64,000 bases of DNA from an uncultured Sphingomonadaceae bacterium (GTDB lineage Bacteria > Pseudomonadota > Alphaproteobacteria > Sphingomonadales > Sphingomonadaceae), in the NCBI GenBank assembly GCA_947497455.1, contig CANMGU010000001.1, forward strand, positions 248,001-312,000, read 5' to 3'. The notes beneath the pieces are model-generated. The model did no database searches. It was not told where the DNA came from and saw only the letters and a program-made list of their open reading frames with translations. Shown here in pieces: positions 33,601 through 42,820 of the stretch; positions within the stretch are counted from its first letter, which is position 1; each line of letters starts with the position of its first letter. The translations under genes were made by a program, and so were the position numbers.

Positions 33601-34452
33601 CTATTGTATCCGATATTTTGCCGGACGAGAGCGCGGACAATTGCCGAGATCCTGAACAACAAGATCATAGTCGCGGCGGGCCTGATTCGCATCTGTTGCC
33701 GAATCGCTGGTCAGTGATTCTTCAGGCAATGATCGTGGCAGGAAGCATGCCAGTCGATACCATAATAATGTGTTGCGAACAGGTGCTCGCGCAGCCTCGT
33801 CAACAATTTCGCTGAGCGACACGGCCCAAATCTTTTTCTGGCCTTCACGACTCAGCACGGTGATGGATACTGGATCTCCGCTATTCGTTTCCATGAAAAT
33901 CTGTGTCTCGCCTTCCCCGATTATCGTCCCGGGAACATGGAAGGCATTGCCAATACGGACAACAGCAGGAGGGGCGTTGCGCGCGACAACTTCCCGTACC
34001 AACGAGCGGACCCGCTGATCTCGGGCTGGAGTCCAGTCGATTTGTGCATCCGGCGCAGCAAGTTGAATATCGCCGTTGGAAGCCAAAAGATTCCGAGCAA
34101 AAATAATGAAAGTCTTCTTCTTTATTTTGGGCGCTCGTCCACGTTCATTGAGAGGCAAATCTATAACATAGCGAATCGTTTCCGGAATTCCCCCCTGACC
34201 CCGAATCAGCGCATTGGTTGTCGCCACAATATAGTGTCTTTGCGTTCCCTGAGGAGCATCGGGCGCTCGTTCTGGATCGACTTTAATTGCCTGCTTAACC
34301 GTAATCTTTGCAATGATTGGAGCATTGACACTCAGATCGGCCAGGTCAGCATATTGCAGTGGATCCGGATTGGTATCTGACTGCGAAAAAGCCGGAAAAT
34401 TGGCTGATATTGACCATAGCAGGGTTATGAATACCAAAAGGTTTTTGTGCAT
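33601..34452 (-). CDS. Secreted hypothetical protein
   Basis: 283 residues from ATG 34452, chosen for CAGGAAAA upstream and because the signal peptide (KNLLVFITLLWSISANFPAF) then starts correctly. The mature region has a repeated beta-like pattern (ADLSVNAPIIAKITVKQAIK, YIVATTNALIRGQGGIPETI, KKTFIIFARN) and two late cysteines (RLACFLP, GNCPRS). I recognise no domain. Similar predicted proteins occur in sphingomonads; function unknown. Upstream lies 264 bp to the divergent tonB gene. Confidence 0.7.
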   Translation of the reverse strand: MHKNLLVFITLLWSISANFPAFSQSDTNPDPLQYADLADLSVNAPIIAKITVKQAIKVDPERAPDAPQGTQRHYIVATTNALIRGQGGIPETIRYVIDLPLNERGRAPKIKKKTFIIFARNLLASNGDIQLAAPDAQIDWTPARDQRVRSLVREVVARNAPPAVVRIGNAFHVPGTIIGEGETQIFMETNSGDPVSITVLSREGQKKIWAVSLSEIVDEAARAPVRNTLLWYRLACFLPRSLPEESLTSDSATDANQARRDYDLVVQDLGNCPRSRPAKYRIQ

Positions 34453-34716
34453 GATTTTCCTGTAAATATCGCATCTGAAGCTCAGATTCATAACGCTCAT
34501 TTTGTGTTTTTGACAGCTTAATCAATGCTGAACTAACAAAGCGATTGCCTGTCCCTAACTACCGCGTTAAAACATTTTTAAGACGGCTTTCACCGAAACG
34601 AAAAGCTGTCGTGGGGAATCCAAGGGATCGCTGTGGGTAAAAATCCAACAGTTCTCATAAGTTAACCTGTTATTGGGTTTGGATTCCTGAGGGAAGAAAA
34701 GGAGTTACGTTTCTGA

Positions 34717-35379
34717 ATGGCTTATGCTGACCAACAACAAATGAGTTCGAGCAAGATAATATCTATTATTCTTGTCGTTCTGATTCACGCGCTGTTTGGA
34801 TATGCTCTAGTCACTGGCCTCGCTTATAGCGCGGTCAAGAAAGTGGCGTCAGAGCTTGATATGATCGATATCCAAGAAGAAGAACCGCCGGAAGAGATTG
34901 AGGAGCCCCCTCCACCGCCGCCGGATCAACCGATTGAACCTCCACCAGTGGTGACACCGCCGCCAATCGTGACACCGCCTGCGGCACCACGACCGGTGAT
35001 TTCACAACAACCCGTAGCGCCACCAGTGGTCGCGCCGGTCGTTGCTGCACCACCACCACCACCGCCTCCACCACCGCCTCCACAGCGTGCAAATCCTGAG
35101 CCGCGCGGTAGACCAGGTAACTGGGCGAATGCTAACGACTATCCGTCTCGTGCACTGCGTGAAGAACGAGAAGGCACAACCAGCTTTAGGGTTGTCGTTA
35201 ATGCCAGGGGTCGAGTGGACAGTTGTCAAATAACCGGATCGAGTGGTCACAGTGATCTGGATGCGGCAACCTGCAAGAATATCAAACGCAGGGCGCGTTT
35301 CCGTCCGTCGCTTGATGCGCAAGGGAACCCGACAACTGGGACATGGTCAAACCGGGTCCGTTGGCAGATACCGAAATAA
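34717..35379 (+). CDS. tonB: TonB-like energy transducer
   Basis: 220 residues, AAAAGGAG before the ATG. One N-terminal membrane helix (IISIILVVLIHALFGYALVT), a Glu/Pro linker (EEEPPEEIEEPPPPPPD and later PPPPPPPPPP), and a C-terminal TonB domain from about 135 (FRVVVNARGRVDSCQITGSS, ARFRPSLDAQGNPTTG). It couples the proton motive force to outer-membrane transporters. First gene of the tonB-exbB-exbD-exbD block, which ends in a strong terminator. Confidence 0.93.
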   Translation: MAYADQQQMSSSKIISIILVVLIHALFGYALVTGLAYSAVKKVASELDMIDIQEEEPPEEIEEPPPPPPDQPIEPPPVVTPPPIVTPPAAPRPVISQQPVAPPVVAPVVAAPPPPPPPPPPPQRANPEPRGRPGNWANANDYPSRALREEREGTTSFRVVVNARGRVDSCQITGSSGHSDLDAATCKNIKRRARFRPSLDAQGNPTTGTWSNRVRWQIPK

Positions 35380-35388
35380 TAATATCGT

Positions 35389-35415
35389 GGCGGATCGGGT
35401 GGCTGCCTGATCCGC
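35389..35415 (+). other. Hairpin between tonB and exbB
   Basis: GCGGATC (35390-35396) pairs with GATCCGC (35409-35415) around a 12-base loop in the 82-bp gap. It has no T-run, so it may reduce readthrough or stabilise the 3' end of the tonB message. Confidence 0.35.
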
Positions 35416-35461
35416 AACATAAACTGTTTGAAATTTAATCTATCCTTGAGGGGAAAATATA

Positions 35462-36232
35462 ATGTTTATTGAAATCTTATCGGCGGCCGGTTCAACGGCT
35501 CCACAAAACCAATTTGGCTTTTGGGAAGCAATGGAGCAAGGCGGTGTCATCGCCTGGTTCACACTGGCTGTTCTGGCAATTATGTCAGTATCTTCCTTTT
35601 ACATCCTGTTCTCCAAGCTATTCGAACAGAATAAGGTGATGAAGCAGGGACAAGCTGCACGTGCGTCGTTCTGGAAAGCGAACAGCCTGAAGGAAGGCGC
35701 TGCCAAGCTCGAAAAGAATAGTGCTTATCGTCAGATCGTTGATGATGGCATTAAAGCGGAAGAAGATCACGCTCGCTTGACTGACCCTGTGGAAGCTCAT
35801 GACTGGCTTCACGGTTCGCTTGATCGTTCGCAAGGCCTGATCAACTCCAAGTTGGCAACCGGCCTCCCATGGCTCGCAACGGTTGGCGCAACATCACCAT
35901 TTATTGGCCTGTTCGGTACCGTTATCGGTATTTATCGCGCCCTGATAAAAATTGGTATTGCTGGCCAAGCATCTATTGATGCTGTTGCTGGTCCAGTTGG
36001 TGAAGCGCTGATCATGACCGCGCTTGGTCTTGGTGTGGCTGTGCCTGCTGTTCTCGCCTATAACTGGCTGCAGGGGCGCAACAAGCGTATCGCCGAAGAT
36101 CTCAGCGATTTTGCTAATGATGTTCTTGGCTATATTTCATCTGACGGTGCGGTGAAGCCATCTGCAATGAAAGGTGCGGCTCAAGCCAAACCAGCAACTG
36201 CAGCAGCGGCGAAGCCAGCGGCAAAGAAGTAA
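35462..36232 (+). CDS. exbB: ExbB/TolQ-type proton channel
   Basis: 256 residues, GAGGGGAAA before the ATG. MotA/TolQ/ExbB family with three membrane helices: VIAWFTLAVLAIMSVSSFYI, ATGLPWLATVGATSPFIGLF and ALIMTALGLGVAVPAVLAYN. The conserved threonines face the ion path. A soluble loop between helices one and two, and an Ala/Lys-rich tail (AQAKPATAAAAKPAAKK). Forms the inner-membrane motor with the two ExbD proteins encoded next. Confidence 0.94.
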   Translation: MFIEILSAAGSTAPQNQFGFWEAMEQGGVIAWFTLAVLAIMSVSSFYILFSKLFEQNKVMKQGQAARASFWKANSLKEGAAKLEKNSAYRQIVDDGIKAEEDHARLTDPVEAHDWLHGSLDRSQGLINSKLATGLPWLATVGATSPFIGLFGTVIGIYRALIKIGIAGQASIDAVAGPVGEALIMTALGLGVAVPAVLAYNWLQGRNKRIAEDLSDFANDVLGYISSDGAVKPSAMKGAAQAKPATAAAAKPAAKK

Positions 36233-36359
36233 GGCGCTAGCCCTGGCCGTTTGCCGGAACTAAATATTCCCGCATCCGGCCTGGGCTGCCCCTGATTCCC
36301 GGACATGCAGGTGCGTCCTGCTTTTTCGGTAAAGTATAATTATAAGAGGATAGAATCTT

Positions 36360-36881
36360 ATGGCGATGAATGTTGGGGACGGCGGTGGAGCGGAAACTCC
36401 TCTATCGGACATTAACACGACCCCGCTGGTGGACGTCATGCTCGTTTTGCTGATCATTTTCTTGATCGCTGTTCCAGTGGTTATCCAGACGGTTGAATTG
36501 GAACTGCCGGTTCTTGAGTTTGAGGTGACAACGACAAAGCCGGAAAATGTTTTGCTGGCCGTTACAACAACGGATTCGGCTGGACGGGACCCGGGTGATC
36601 CAGACTATGCTGGGGCTAATCCAGGCGGTAACTGCCGGATTTACTGGAACACGACACCAATAGACTCGAATGAACTGGTGCAGCGTGCGGTTACGCAGCT
36701 GGAAAACCAGATCGAAGCTTTTGGCGGTGTGGAAAATATGACGCCAGAAGATATGCCTGAAGTGCATATCCGTGGTGACATCAACACGCCTTATCGGTGC
36801 ATTGGCGGCGCGATTTACGCAATGCAGCGCGCGGGTTTTGCCAAGGTTGGGTTCTTGTCGACGCCAGTTGCAATTGAATAG
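36360..36881 (+). CDS. exbD: ExbD-type biopolymer transporter
   Basis: 173 residues. Single membrane helix with the proton-carrying aspartate D25 (DINTTPLVDVMLVLLIIFLI) and a periplasmic domain longer than usual, with an insert RDPGDPDYAGANPGGNCRI and two cysteines (GNCRIYW, YRCIGG). The insert and the disulphide-capable cysteines distinguish it from the second ExbD. With two ExbD paralogues the complex may be heteromeric. Confidence 0.92.
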   Translation: MAMNVGDGGGAETPLSDINTTPLVDVMLVLLIIFLIAVPVVIQTVELELPVLEFEVTTTKPENVLLAVTTTDSAGRDPGDPDYAGANPGGNCRIYWNTTPIDSNELVQRAVTQLENQIEAFGGVENMTPEDMPEVHIRGDINTPYRCIGGAIYAMQRAGFAKVGFLSTPVAIE

Positions 36882-36924
36882 CCTGAAACGGCATGAAGTT
36901 TAGAGTATTTAAGGAGACGCACTA

Positions 36925-37377
36925 ATGGCCATGAGCGGCGGCAAAGATGATGGTGAGCCGATGATGGAAATGAACACGACGCCGTTGATCGACGTCTTGC
37001 TCGTTTTGCTCATCATGTTCATCATTACAATCCCGGTCCAAACCCACGCGGTCAAGCTGGACCTGCCTGTGGATGATCCGAATCCACCACCACCACCACC
37101 GATTGACCCTGTCAAGAACCGGTTGGGGATTACAGCGACCAACCAGATTTTGTGGAACGATACACCCGTTTCGCTCAATCAGGTTAAACAGTTTCTTGCG
37201 CAGACCAAATCTATGGTTCCTGAGCCGGAACTGCAATTCCAGCCTGACCCTGTCAGCGCCTATTTGACTGTCGACCGCGTGCTTGCGGAAATCAAAGACA
37301 GCGGCGTGAGCAAATTTGGTTTTGTCGGTAACGAACAATATAGCAGTTTTGGTAAGGCTTCACGTTTGCCCAACTAA
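36925..37377 (+). CDS. exbD: ExbD-type biopolymer transporter (second copy)
   Basis: 150 residues, AAGGAG before the ATG. Membrane helix with D23 (MEMNTTPLIDVLLVLLIMFI), a short proline stretch (DPNPPPPPPID) and a compact periplasmic domain ending FGFVGNEQYSSFGKASRLPN. Shorter than the first ExbD and lacking its insert. Follows it by 43 bases and is last in the operon. Confidence 0.92.
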   Translation: MAMSGGKDDGEPMMEMNTTPLIDVLLVLLIMFIITIPVQTHAVKLDLPVDDPNPPPPPPIDPVKNRLGITATNQILWNDTPVSLNQVKQFLAQTKSMVPEPELQFQPDPVSAYLTVDRVLAEIKDSGVSKFGFVGNEQYSSFGKASRLPN

Positions 37378-37395
37378 GACGCATCTTGTATTTTC

Positions 37396-37431
37396 AAAAA
37401 GGGGCGGTGAAGCAATTCACCGCCCCTTTTT
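37396..37431 (+). terminator. Rho-independent terminator of the tonB-exb operon
   Basis: AAAAAGGGGCGGTGAA pairs perfectly with its complement ending in TTTTT across a GCAA tetraloop (stem 37396-37411 and 37416-37431). The A-run before and T-run after make it usable in both directions. Confidence 0.95.
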
Positions 37432-37637
37432 GTTCGCCTTCGCTGAGTGGATGCACCCTTTGTCTCAGAGGATAATATCAACCCGGTATCTGTCATTCTC
37501 CAGTCAATCTGAACGGATAAATACAGCTATGGTGAATTGTGAATGATTTATCAGCGCAGCAAACAGCTCTGGTTGTGAGTTAAAGGACCTATCCAAATAC
37601 TGTGTGAGCCGGTTGGAAACCCTGCGAGCTCATTGGG

Positions 37638-39467
37638 TTAAAAGGCCACCGCAGCCTTTGATTGTTCCGCACCGTTAAACTGCAATTCGGCGAGTTTGGC
37701 ATATAATCCGCTTTGGGCAATCAAACTGTCATGGTCGCCCTGCTCGACGATATGGCCTTCGTCCATCACTATGATACGATCTGCTGACCTTATGGTTGCC
37801 AAGCGATGCGCAATGACAATTGTTGTTCGATCTCGCATTAGCCGCTCCAGCGCATCCTGCACCAGCTTCTCGCTTTCGGCATCCAGGGCCGATGTTGCTT
37901 CGTCAAGCAACAGGATAGGTGTCTGTCGGAGCAATGCGCGGGCAATGGCAACACGCTGGCGTTGGCCGCCAGACAACCGTGTTCCTGCTTCTCCCATGAA
38001 GCTGTCGAGCCCATCTGGGAGATCCAGCAGAAACTTTTCGGCATTGGCCGCGCGCGCCGCTGCCCAGATTTCCTCGTCCGTCGCATCCCATTTGCCATAG
38101 CGCAGATTATCGCGCGCAGAGGCTGCAAATAACACCGTATCCTGAGGCACCAACGCCATACGTTCACGGATGTCTGCAGGATCGGCAGAAGGCAGGGCGA
38201 CGCCATCAATTCTTACGCTACCGCCTTCTGGATCATAGAACCGCTGGGCCAGTTGGAATAATGTGGATTTACCGGCGCCTGATGGCCCAACGACTGCGAC
38301 TGTTTCCCCCGGTGATACCTTGAGAGAAAAGTTTTTGAGTGCGGCGGTCTCCGGGCGGGTCGGATAGGCGAAGGTAACATTGTCAAAGGAGATTTGACCT
38401 CTTGGTGGTTCCGGTAAGGCGATCGGGGATGCAGGTGCTGCAATGCCTGGTTCTTCCGCGAGCAATTCGGCTAGCCGGCCTGCCGCACCGGCACCGCGCA
38501 GAAGGTCACCGTAAACTTCGGTCAGAGCACCAAAAGCACCGGCGACAAGGCCGCCGATCAGCACAAAAGCAGCAATTGTACCGCCGGAAATCTCGCCCTC
38601 CGACACGCCAATGGCTCCGCGCCACATCAGCAGGGTTATGCCTGTGAACACCAGCGCTATAACTACAGCGGTGAGGGCGGCCCGCAACCGGATCCGCCGT
38701 TTAGCGGTATCAAATGTGTCTTCAACAGCCCCCTGAAAACGCTTGTGCTCGCGATCTTCTTGTCCAAACGCCTGAACAATTTTCATTGCGCCCAATGTCT
38801 CAGAGACCATTGCGCCTACGTCGGCAACCCGGTCTTGACTGAAACGCGAAACATTGGTGAGCTTTCGGCCAATCAATACAATCGGGACAATGACAATCGG
38901 GATGCCCAGCAATAGTCCGGCCGTCAGAGTCGGGGCGAGTGTGAATAGAAATATAATCCCACCAATACCAATAACGATATTGCGCAGTGCCACCGATACG
39001 GTGGTTCCAACAATCTGCTCGATTATCGCGGTATCGGATGTCATGCGCGAAGCAATTTCCGATGGCCGGTTTTCTTCAAAAAAACCGGGAGCAAGCCGAA
39101 GCAAGTTGCGTTGAACCGCGAGCCTGATGTCAGCCACCACTCGCTCTCCGAGCCAGCTGACGAAATAGAACCGAAAAGCGGTGGCTACCGACAAAATTGC
39201 AACGATACCCAATAGTGACTGGAAATAGGGTGCAATATCGCCGCCAGAAGAAGCAAATCCGTCGTCAACGATTGATTTGAAACCCAAGGGAATGGCAAGC
39301 GTGGCCATCGCAGCCACAAAGAGAGCAATAGCTGCAAAGGTTATTTGCTTCGGATATTTGATTGCCCGTTCCCAGACCATCCGCAAATTGCGGATTTTCT
39401 TTACCGTGGGTTTATCGGTGTCTGACTGCTCCTTTTCCGGGGCGTTGTCATTGGTAATTTCACTCAT
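37638..39467 (-). CDS. ABC exporter, fused TMD-NBD (MsbA-like)
   Basis: 609 residues. Transmembrane domain at about 35-325 with six helices, then a nucleotide-binding domain: Walker A GPSGAGKST near 395-402, signature LSGGQRQRVAIARALL, Walker B ILLLDEATSALD, and the H-loop in VIAHRLATI. It acts as a homodimer; MsbA/lipid or drug exporters are the closest type, but the substrate is not fixed by sequence. Single gene with free space on both sides. Confidence 0.93.
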   Translation of the reverse strand: MSEITNDNAPEKEQSDTDKPTVKKIRNLRMVWERAIKYPKQITFAAIALFVAAMATLAIPLGFKSIVDDGFASSGGDIAPYFQSLLGIVAILSVATAFRFYFVSWLGERVVADIRLAVQRNLLRLAPGFFEENRPSEIASRMTSDTAIIEQIVGTTVSVALRNIVIGIGGIIFLFTLAPTLTAGLLLGIPIVIVPIVLIGRKLTNVSRFSQDRVADVGAMVSETLGAMKIVQAFGQEDREHKRFQGAVEDTFDTAKRRIRLRAALTAVVIALVFTGITLLMWRGAIGVSEGEISGGTIAAFVLIGGLVAGAFGALTEVYGDLLRGAGAAGRLAELLAEEPGIAAPASPIALPEPPRGQISFDNVTFAYPTRPETAALKNFSLKVSPGETVAVVGPSGAGKSTLFQLAQRFYDPEGGSVRIDGVALPSADPADIRERMALVPQDTVLFAASARDNLRYGKWDATDEEIWAAARAANAEKFLLDLPDGLDSFMGEAGTRLSGGQRQRVAIARALLRQTPILLLDEATSALDAESEKLVQDALERLMRDRTTIVIAHRLATIRSADRIIVMDEGHIVEQGDHDSLIAQSGLYAKLAELQFNGAEQSKAAVAF

Positions 39468-39753
39468 AAAAAGCCCTTAGCAGTCCGACCCTTACGTCAC
39501 AATCCTGATCGCGGGTGCTGGTGGATCGAGTATCCTGCGCGCAATCAAGCCGGTCTATTCTAGATAGGGCTTAATCGCGCAATGCCAACCACCCCTGTCC
39601 TGGAGCAACCAAATTTGCTCCGCTGCCAAGTTGCTGGCAAAGCGGCTCGAAATTGCCTAAGAAACCAAGCTATTATAGCGGTTTTCCGCTGTGTGATTCG
39701 TTCTGGACGGTGAGTATGGCGGACAGGATATTATGGCTTAAGGAAATGAAACC

Positions 39754-40302
39754 GTGAACCAAATTGCATCCAAAGGCCAATTGCGCATGTCGCTGTTGCG
39801 ATGGGCCTTATTCATCGTTCCGGTGATTGTTCTGCTGGGCTTTGTCTCTGGGCAAGTTGCGGGTTCAGGCGAGGAAAATCGCTGGTTTCAGGCGTTAGTG
39901 AAACCCGAAGCACAGCCACCTGGCTGGATGTTCGGTGTCGCCTGGACAATCCTTTACATTATGATGGGAATTGCGCTTGCGATGATTTTGCACGCGCGCG
40001 GAGCGCCTTTGCGTGGTCTCGCCATTGTCCTGTTTCTGATCCAATATGCACTCAACCTATTCTGGTCGCCGCTATTTTTTGGCATGCATCAGATATCTGC
40101 CGCGTTCTGGCTTCTGATCACGATTTTTGCGACAGCGTTTGTCACCACGCTGGTTTTCGGGCGGATACGCAAAGCTGCCGCCTGGCTTATGGTCCCCTAT
40201 CTGGCGTGGCTGTGCTTCGCGGGGATTTTGAATAAACAGATTGTTGACCTCAACCCGGGCGCTGAAACTCTTGTTGTGCCCGCCGCCAGTACCCAGATAT
40301 AA
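39754..40302 (+). CDS. tspO: TspO/MBR family protein
   Basis: 182 residues from GTG 39754, supported by AAGGAA nine bases upstream. Five helices with family features: WFQALVKPEAQPPGWMFGVA, WTILYIMMGIALAMI, YALNLFWSPLFFGMHQISAA and PYLAWLCFAGILNKQI. TspO binds tetrapyrroles and steroids in the membrane and takes part in porphyrin and oxidative-stress responses. It is followed by the UbiK-like gene after 37 bases, so the two may be cotranscribed. Confidence 0.92.
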   Translation: MNQIASKGQLRMSLLRWALFIVPVIVLLGFVSGQVAGSGEENRWFQALVKPEAQPPGWMFGVAWTILYIMMGIALAMILHARGAPLRGLAIVLFLIQYALNLFWSPLFFGMHQISAAFWLLITIFATAFVTTLVFGRIRKAAAWLMVPYLAWLCFAGILNKQIVDLNPGAETLVVPAASTQI

Positions 40303-40339
40303 AGACAGAATAGCTTGACCCCCAGACGGAGTAATTGAC

Positions 40340-40690
40340 ATGCAAAGCCAGAACAGATTTTTCGATGACCTTTCCAAAGTGCTGAACGGCCTTGCTGGAA
40401 CCGTCGCGGGCGTTGGCCGTGAAGCCGAGGCCGGCGCACGGGAACGAGCAAAGGAATGGGTTGGCGGTATGGACTTCGTATCGCGCGAGGAATTTGAAGC
40501 CGTGAAGGAAATGGCGTCGAATGCCAGAGCGGAAGCAGATGCCTTAAAAAAACGCATCGACGCTCTGGAAAAGGCGAGTGCAACAAAGTCTGCAGCGCGT
40601 AAGACTGCGGCTGCCAAACCAGCGGCTCGTAAGCCAGCTGCCCGCAAGCCGGCGGCAAAAAAAACCACACCTCCAAAATCTGAAAGCTAG
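40340..40690 (+). CDS. UbiK-like (BMFP) protein with Lys/Ala-rich tail
   Basis: 116 residues. Residues 1-78 fit the ubiquinone accessory factor UbiK/YqiC family: an amphipathic helix (RFFDDLSKVLNGLAGTVAGV) and a coiled coil (EEFEAVKEMASNARAEADAL). From about 82 on the chain becomes a histone H1-like basic tail of KPAARKPAA repeats. UbiK binds membrane lipids and supports ubiquinone synthesis; the basic tail is not in the E. coli protein and may bind nucleic acid or acidic lipids. Confidence 0.75.
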   Translation: MQSQNRFFDDLSKVLNGLAGTVAGVGREAEAGARERAKEWVGGMDFVSREEFEAVKEMASNARAEADALKKRIDALEKASATKSAARKTAAAKPAARKPAARKPAAKKTTPPKSES

Positions 40691-40871
40691 GCTACAGCAG
40701 TCGTTGTGCCAAAACAGGCCGGTGATTTTGTGATTGATCGCCGGCCGTGATTATCCACAGTCTTCCCACAAACAATGTGATCAAAGCCATAGCGTTACCT
40801 TGCTCTGCCTAATGGGCTGGGCCACTACGAGCTTAATGCAGGGGCAAAGATGCACATGATGTGGAAACGTA

Positions 40872-41378
40872 ATGCTTGACGATATTTGGTCTGAGCTTGA
40901 TCAGGAAGAGGCGCCACCAGTTGATATGCTGGTCGCTTTTTTTGAAGCGCGCGGTTGGTCGGTCAACCATGTCAGCGAAGAAGAAATCTCGGTTGAGATT
41001 AAAGGCAACTGGACCAGCTATCAGTTGCGGGCGATCTGGCGCAACGAAGATCATGTGCTGCAATTGTTGCTGCTTCCCGATATCCGCGTTCCCGACGACA
41101 AGAAAATCGCCATCTATGAGTCGCTCGGACTGATTAACGAGCAGCTCTGGCTGGGCCATTTTGATCTCTGGTCAACAAATAACATATTATTGTTTCGCCA
41201 TGCGATCATGCTGGGTGGCAACGGTATGCTGGGTCTGGATCAGGCTCAGACAATTGTTGATATGGCCATCGATGAGTGGGAGCGCTTTTACCCAGTCTTC
41301 CAGTTTGTTTTGTGGAGCGACAAAAGCCCGCAGGATGCGATTGAACATGCAATGATCGATACGCAGGGCGAAGCCTAA
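40872..41378 (+). CDS. YbjN domain-containing protein
   Basis: 168 residues. YbjN family, with a secretion-chaperone-like alpha+beta fold: PVDMLVAFFEARGWSVNHVS, SYQLRAIWRNEDHVLQLLLL, GLINEQLWLGHFDLWSTNNI, LFRHAIMLGGNGMLGLDQAQ. The family affects motility and stress phenotypes in enterobacteria and its mechanism is unknown. Eleven bases before proC on the same strand, as in many sphingomonads. Confidence 0.88.
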   Translation: MLDDIWSELDQEEAPPVDMLVAFFEARGWSVNHVSEEEISVEIKGNWTSYQLRAIWRNEDHVLQLLLLPDIRVPDDKKIAIYESLGLINEQLWLGHFDLWSTNNILLFRHAIMLGGNGMLGLDQAQTIVDMAIDEWERFYPVFQFVLWSDKSPQDAIEHAMIDTQGEA

Positions 41379-41389
41379 AGGGGAAAGCC

Positions 41390-42202
41390 ATGATCGCCGA
41401 CAGTTTTGACAGCATCTGGTTTATCGGCTGCGGCAATATGGGCGGAGCGATCCTGCAAGCCTGGCTCGACAATGGATTGGATGTCGGCAAGGTTACGGTG
41501 ATCAAGCCACATGCTTCTCCGCTGCCAGGGGGACTACAATCGCGGTCTGACTATCCAAAAGGTAAAGCGCCGGATCTAGTGATGTTGGTCATGAAGCCTT
41601 ATCAGCTTGATGAGGTCGCGGCCGAACTCGCGCCGCTAGTTGGCAAAAACAGCCATGTCATATCGGTGCTTGCCGGAACAGAGATCGATATTTTGCGTCA
41701 ATCCTTTCCCGAGGCGAGTAAAATCATTCGGTTGATGCCGAATATGGCCGTCACTGTGGCCAAGTCCCCGATGATCTTGATCAGCGAGACCGGCGATGAT
41801 GATCTGAAAGAAAACATGAACCAGCTATTCTCCCCACTTGGCAAGCCTGAGTGGCTGGAGAATGAAGATCAGATGCACATTGCCACGGCACTGTCTGGCT
41901 CTGGGCCTGCATTCCTGTTTCGGTTCATTGATGCACTGGCGGTCTCGGCGGCAAAGCTTGGCATGGATGAATCGCAGGCCGCTCGTCTCGCGTTGGCGAT
42001 GGTCGACGGGGCTGCGACATTGGCGGCGGAATCAGATGTCGGTCCTGGCACGCTGGCGGACCAGGTGGCCAGCCCCAATGGCGTCACCCGCAAAGGGCTT
42101 GATGTCCTAGATGCTGATGGCCGGATGAATGCGCTTCTCCACGATGTTCTGAAAGCGGCAATGGAGCGGAACCGGGAAATGGCCGAAGAGGCGAAGGCCT
42201 GA
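41390..42202 (+). CDS. proC: Pyrroline-5-carboxylate reductase
   Basis: 270 residues. N-terminal Rossmann loop FIGCGNMGGAILQAW, then LVMLVMKPYQLDEVAAEL, IIRLMPNMAVTVAKSPMILI, and the family signature in ALSGSGPAFLFRFIDALAVS and VASPNGVTRKGLDVLD. Reduces pyrroline-5-carboxylate to proline with NAD(P)H. Follows ybjN by 11 bases and converges on the MarR gene. Confidence 0.96.
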   Translation: MIADSFDSIWFIGCGNMGGAILQAWLDNGLDVGKVTVIKPHASPLPGGLQSRSDYPKGKAPDLVMLVMKPYQLDEVAAELAPLVGKNSHVISVLAGTEIDILRQSFPEASKIIRLMPNMAVTVAKSPMILISETGDDDLKENMNQLFSPLGKPEWLENEDQMHIATALSGSGPAFLFRFIDALAVSAAKLGMDESQAARLALAMVDGAATLAAESDVGPGTLADQVASPNGVTRKGLDVLDADGRMNALLHDVLKAAMERNREMAEEAKA

Positions 42203-42216
42203 ACGCTTTTTCGGTG

Positions 42217-42747
42217 TCAGCTTTTCTCTTTACGCAGGTCAAATACCATCTGACGATCACTTTCCGGAACTAGTCCCTCCAGCACATGCCAGAAGCCCGT
42301 CACCGATTCCTGTCCTGCTGTAACATAGGCAGCGGACAGCCTTTCCCGCAATTGAGCGAACAGTTCGGATTCCAAAACTGCGCCCTTGTCGGTCAGCCTC
42401 AGCAGTTTCTGACGGCGATCTAATGATCCGGTTTTGGTTACCACTAGATCACGGTCATGTAATTCTTTGAGCACACGGCCTAGCGACTGTTTGGTAATGG
42501 CCAGTAATCGTAACAATTCTCCAACCGTCAAATCCGGCTGGCGCGCAATAAAATATAGTGCCCGGTGGTGGGCCCGTCCCAATCCCTGTTTGCCCAGCTC
42601 TTGATCAATCGCGTTTGTCAGGCGGGTATAGCCGAAATAGAGCAATTCCACGCCGCGCCTGATTTCGTCTTCGCGGAGGAAGAGTGGAGATGCTCCTGGA
42701 GAGGCAGAAGGGCGAGATATGTCAGCCATGTTGACGTATCTTGACAT
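42217..42747 (-). CDS. MarR-family regulator
   Basis: 176 residues if started at ATG 42747; 42729 is an alternative, and neither has a clear ribosome site. Winged helix of MarR type: RREDEIRRGVELLYF-like first helix, LGRAHHRALYFIARQPDLTV, ELLRLLAITKQSLGRVLKEL, KTGSLDRRQKLLRLTDKG. The divergent neighbour is ilvE. TATCTTG/CAAGATA (42737-42743, 42764-42770) lies over the start region and could be an operator. Confidence 0.88.
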   Translation of the reverse strand: MSRYVNMADISRPSASPGASPLFLREDEIRRGVELLYFGYTRLTNAIDQELGKQGLGRAHHRALYFIARQPDLTVGELLRLLAITKQSLGRVLKELHDRDLVVTKTGSLDRRQKLLRLTDKGAVLESELFAQLRERLSAAYVTAGQESVTGFWHVLEGLVPESDRQMVFDLRKEKS

Positions 42748-42820
42748 GCTGCTTTGGGGATTGCAAGATAATCTGATCAGGGATTGATCCTTCCAACGAG
42801 CATAGTGAAAGTGACGGGAT

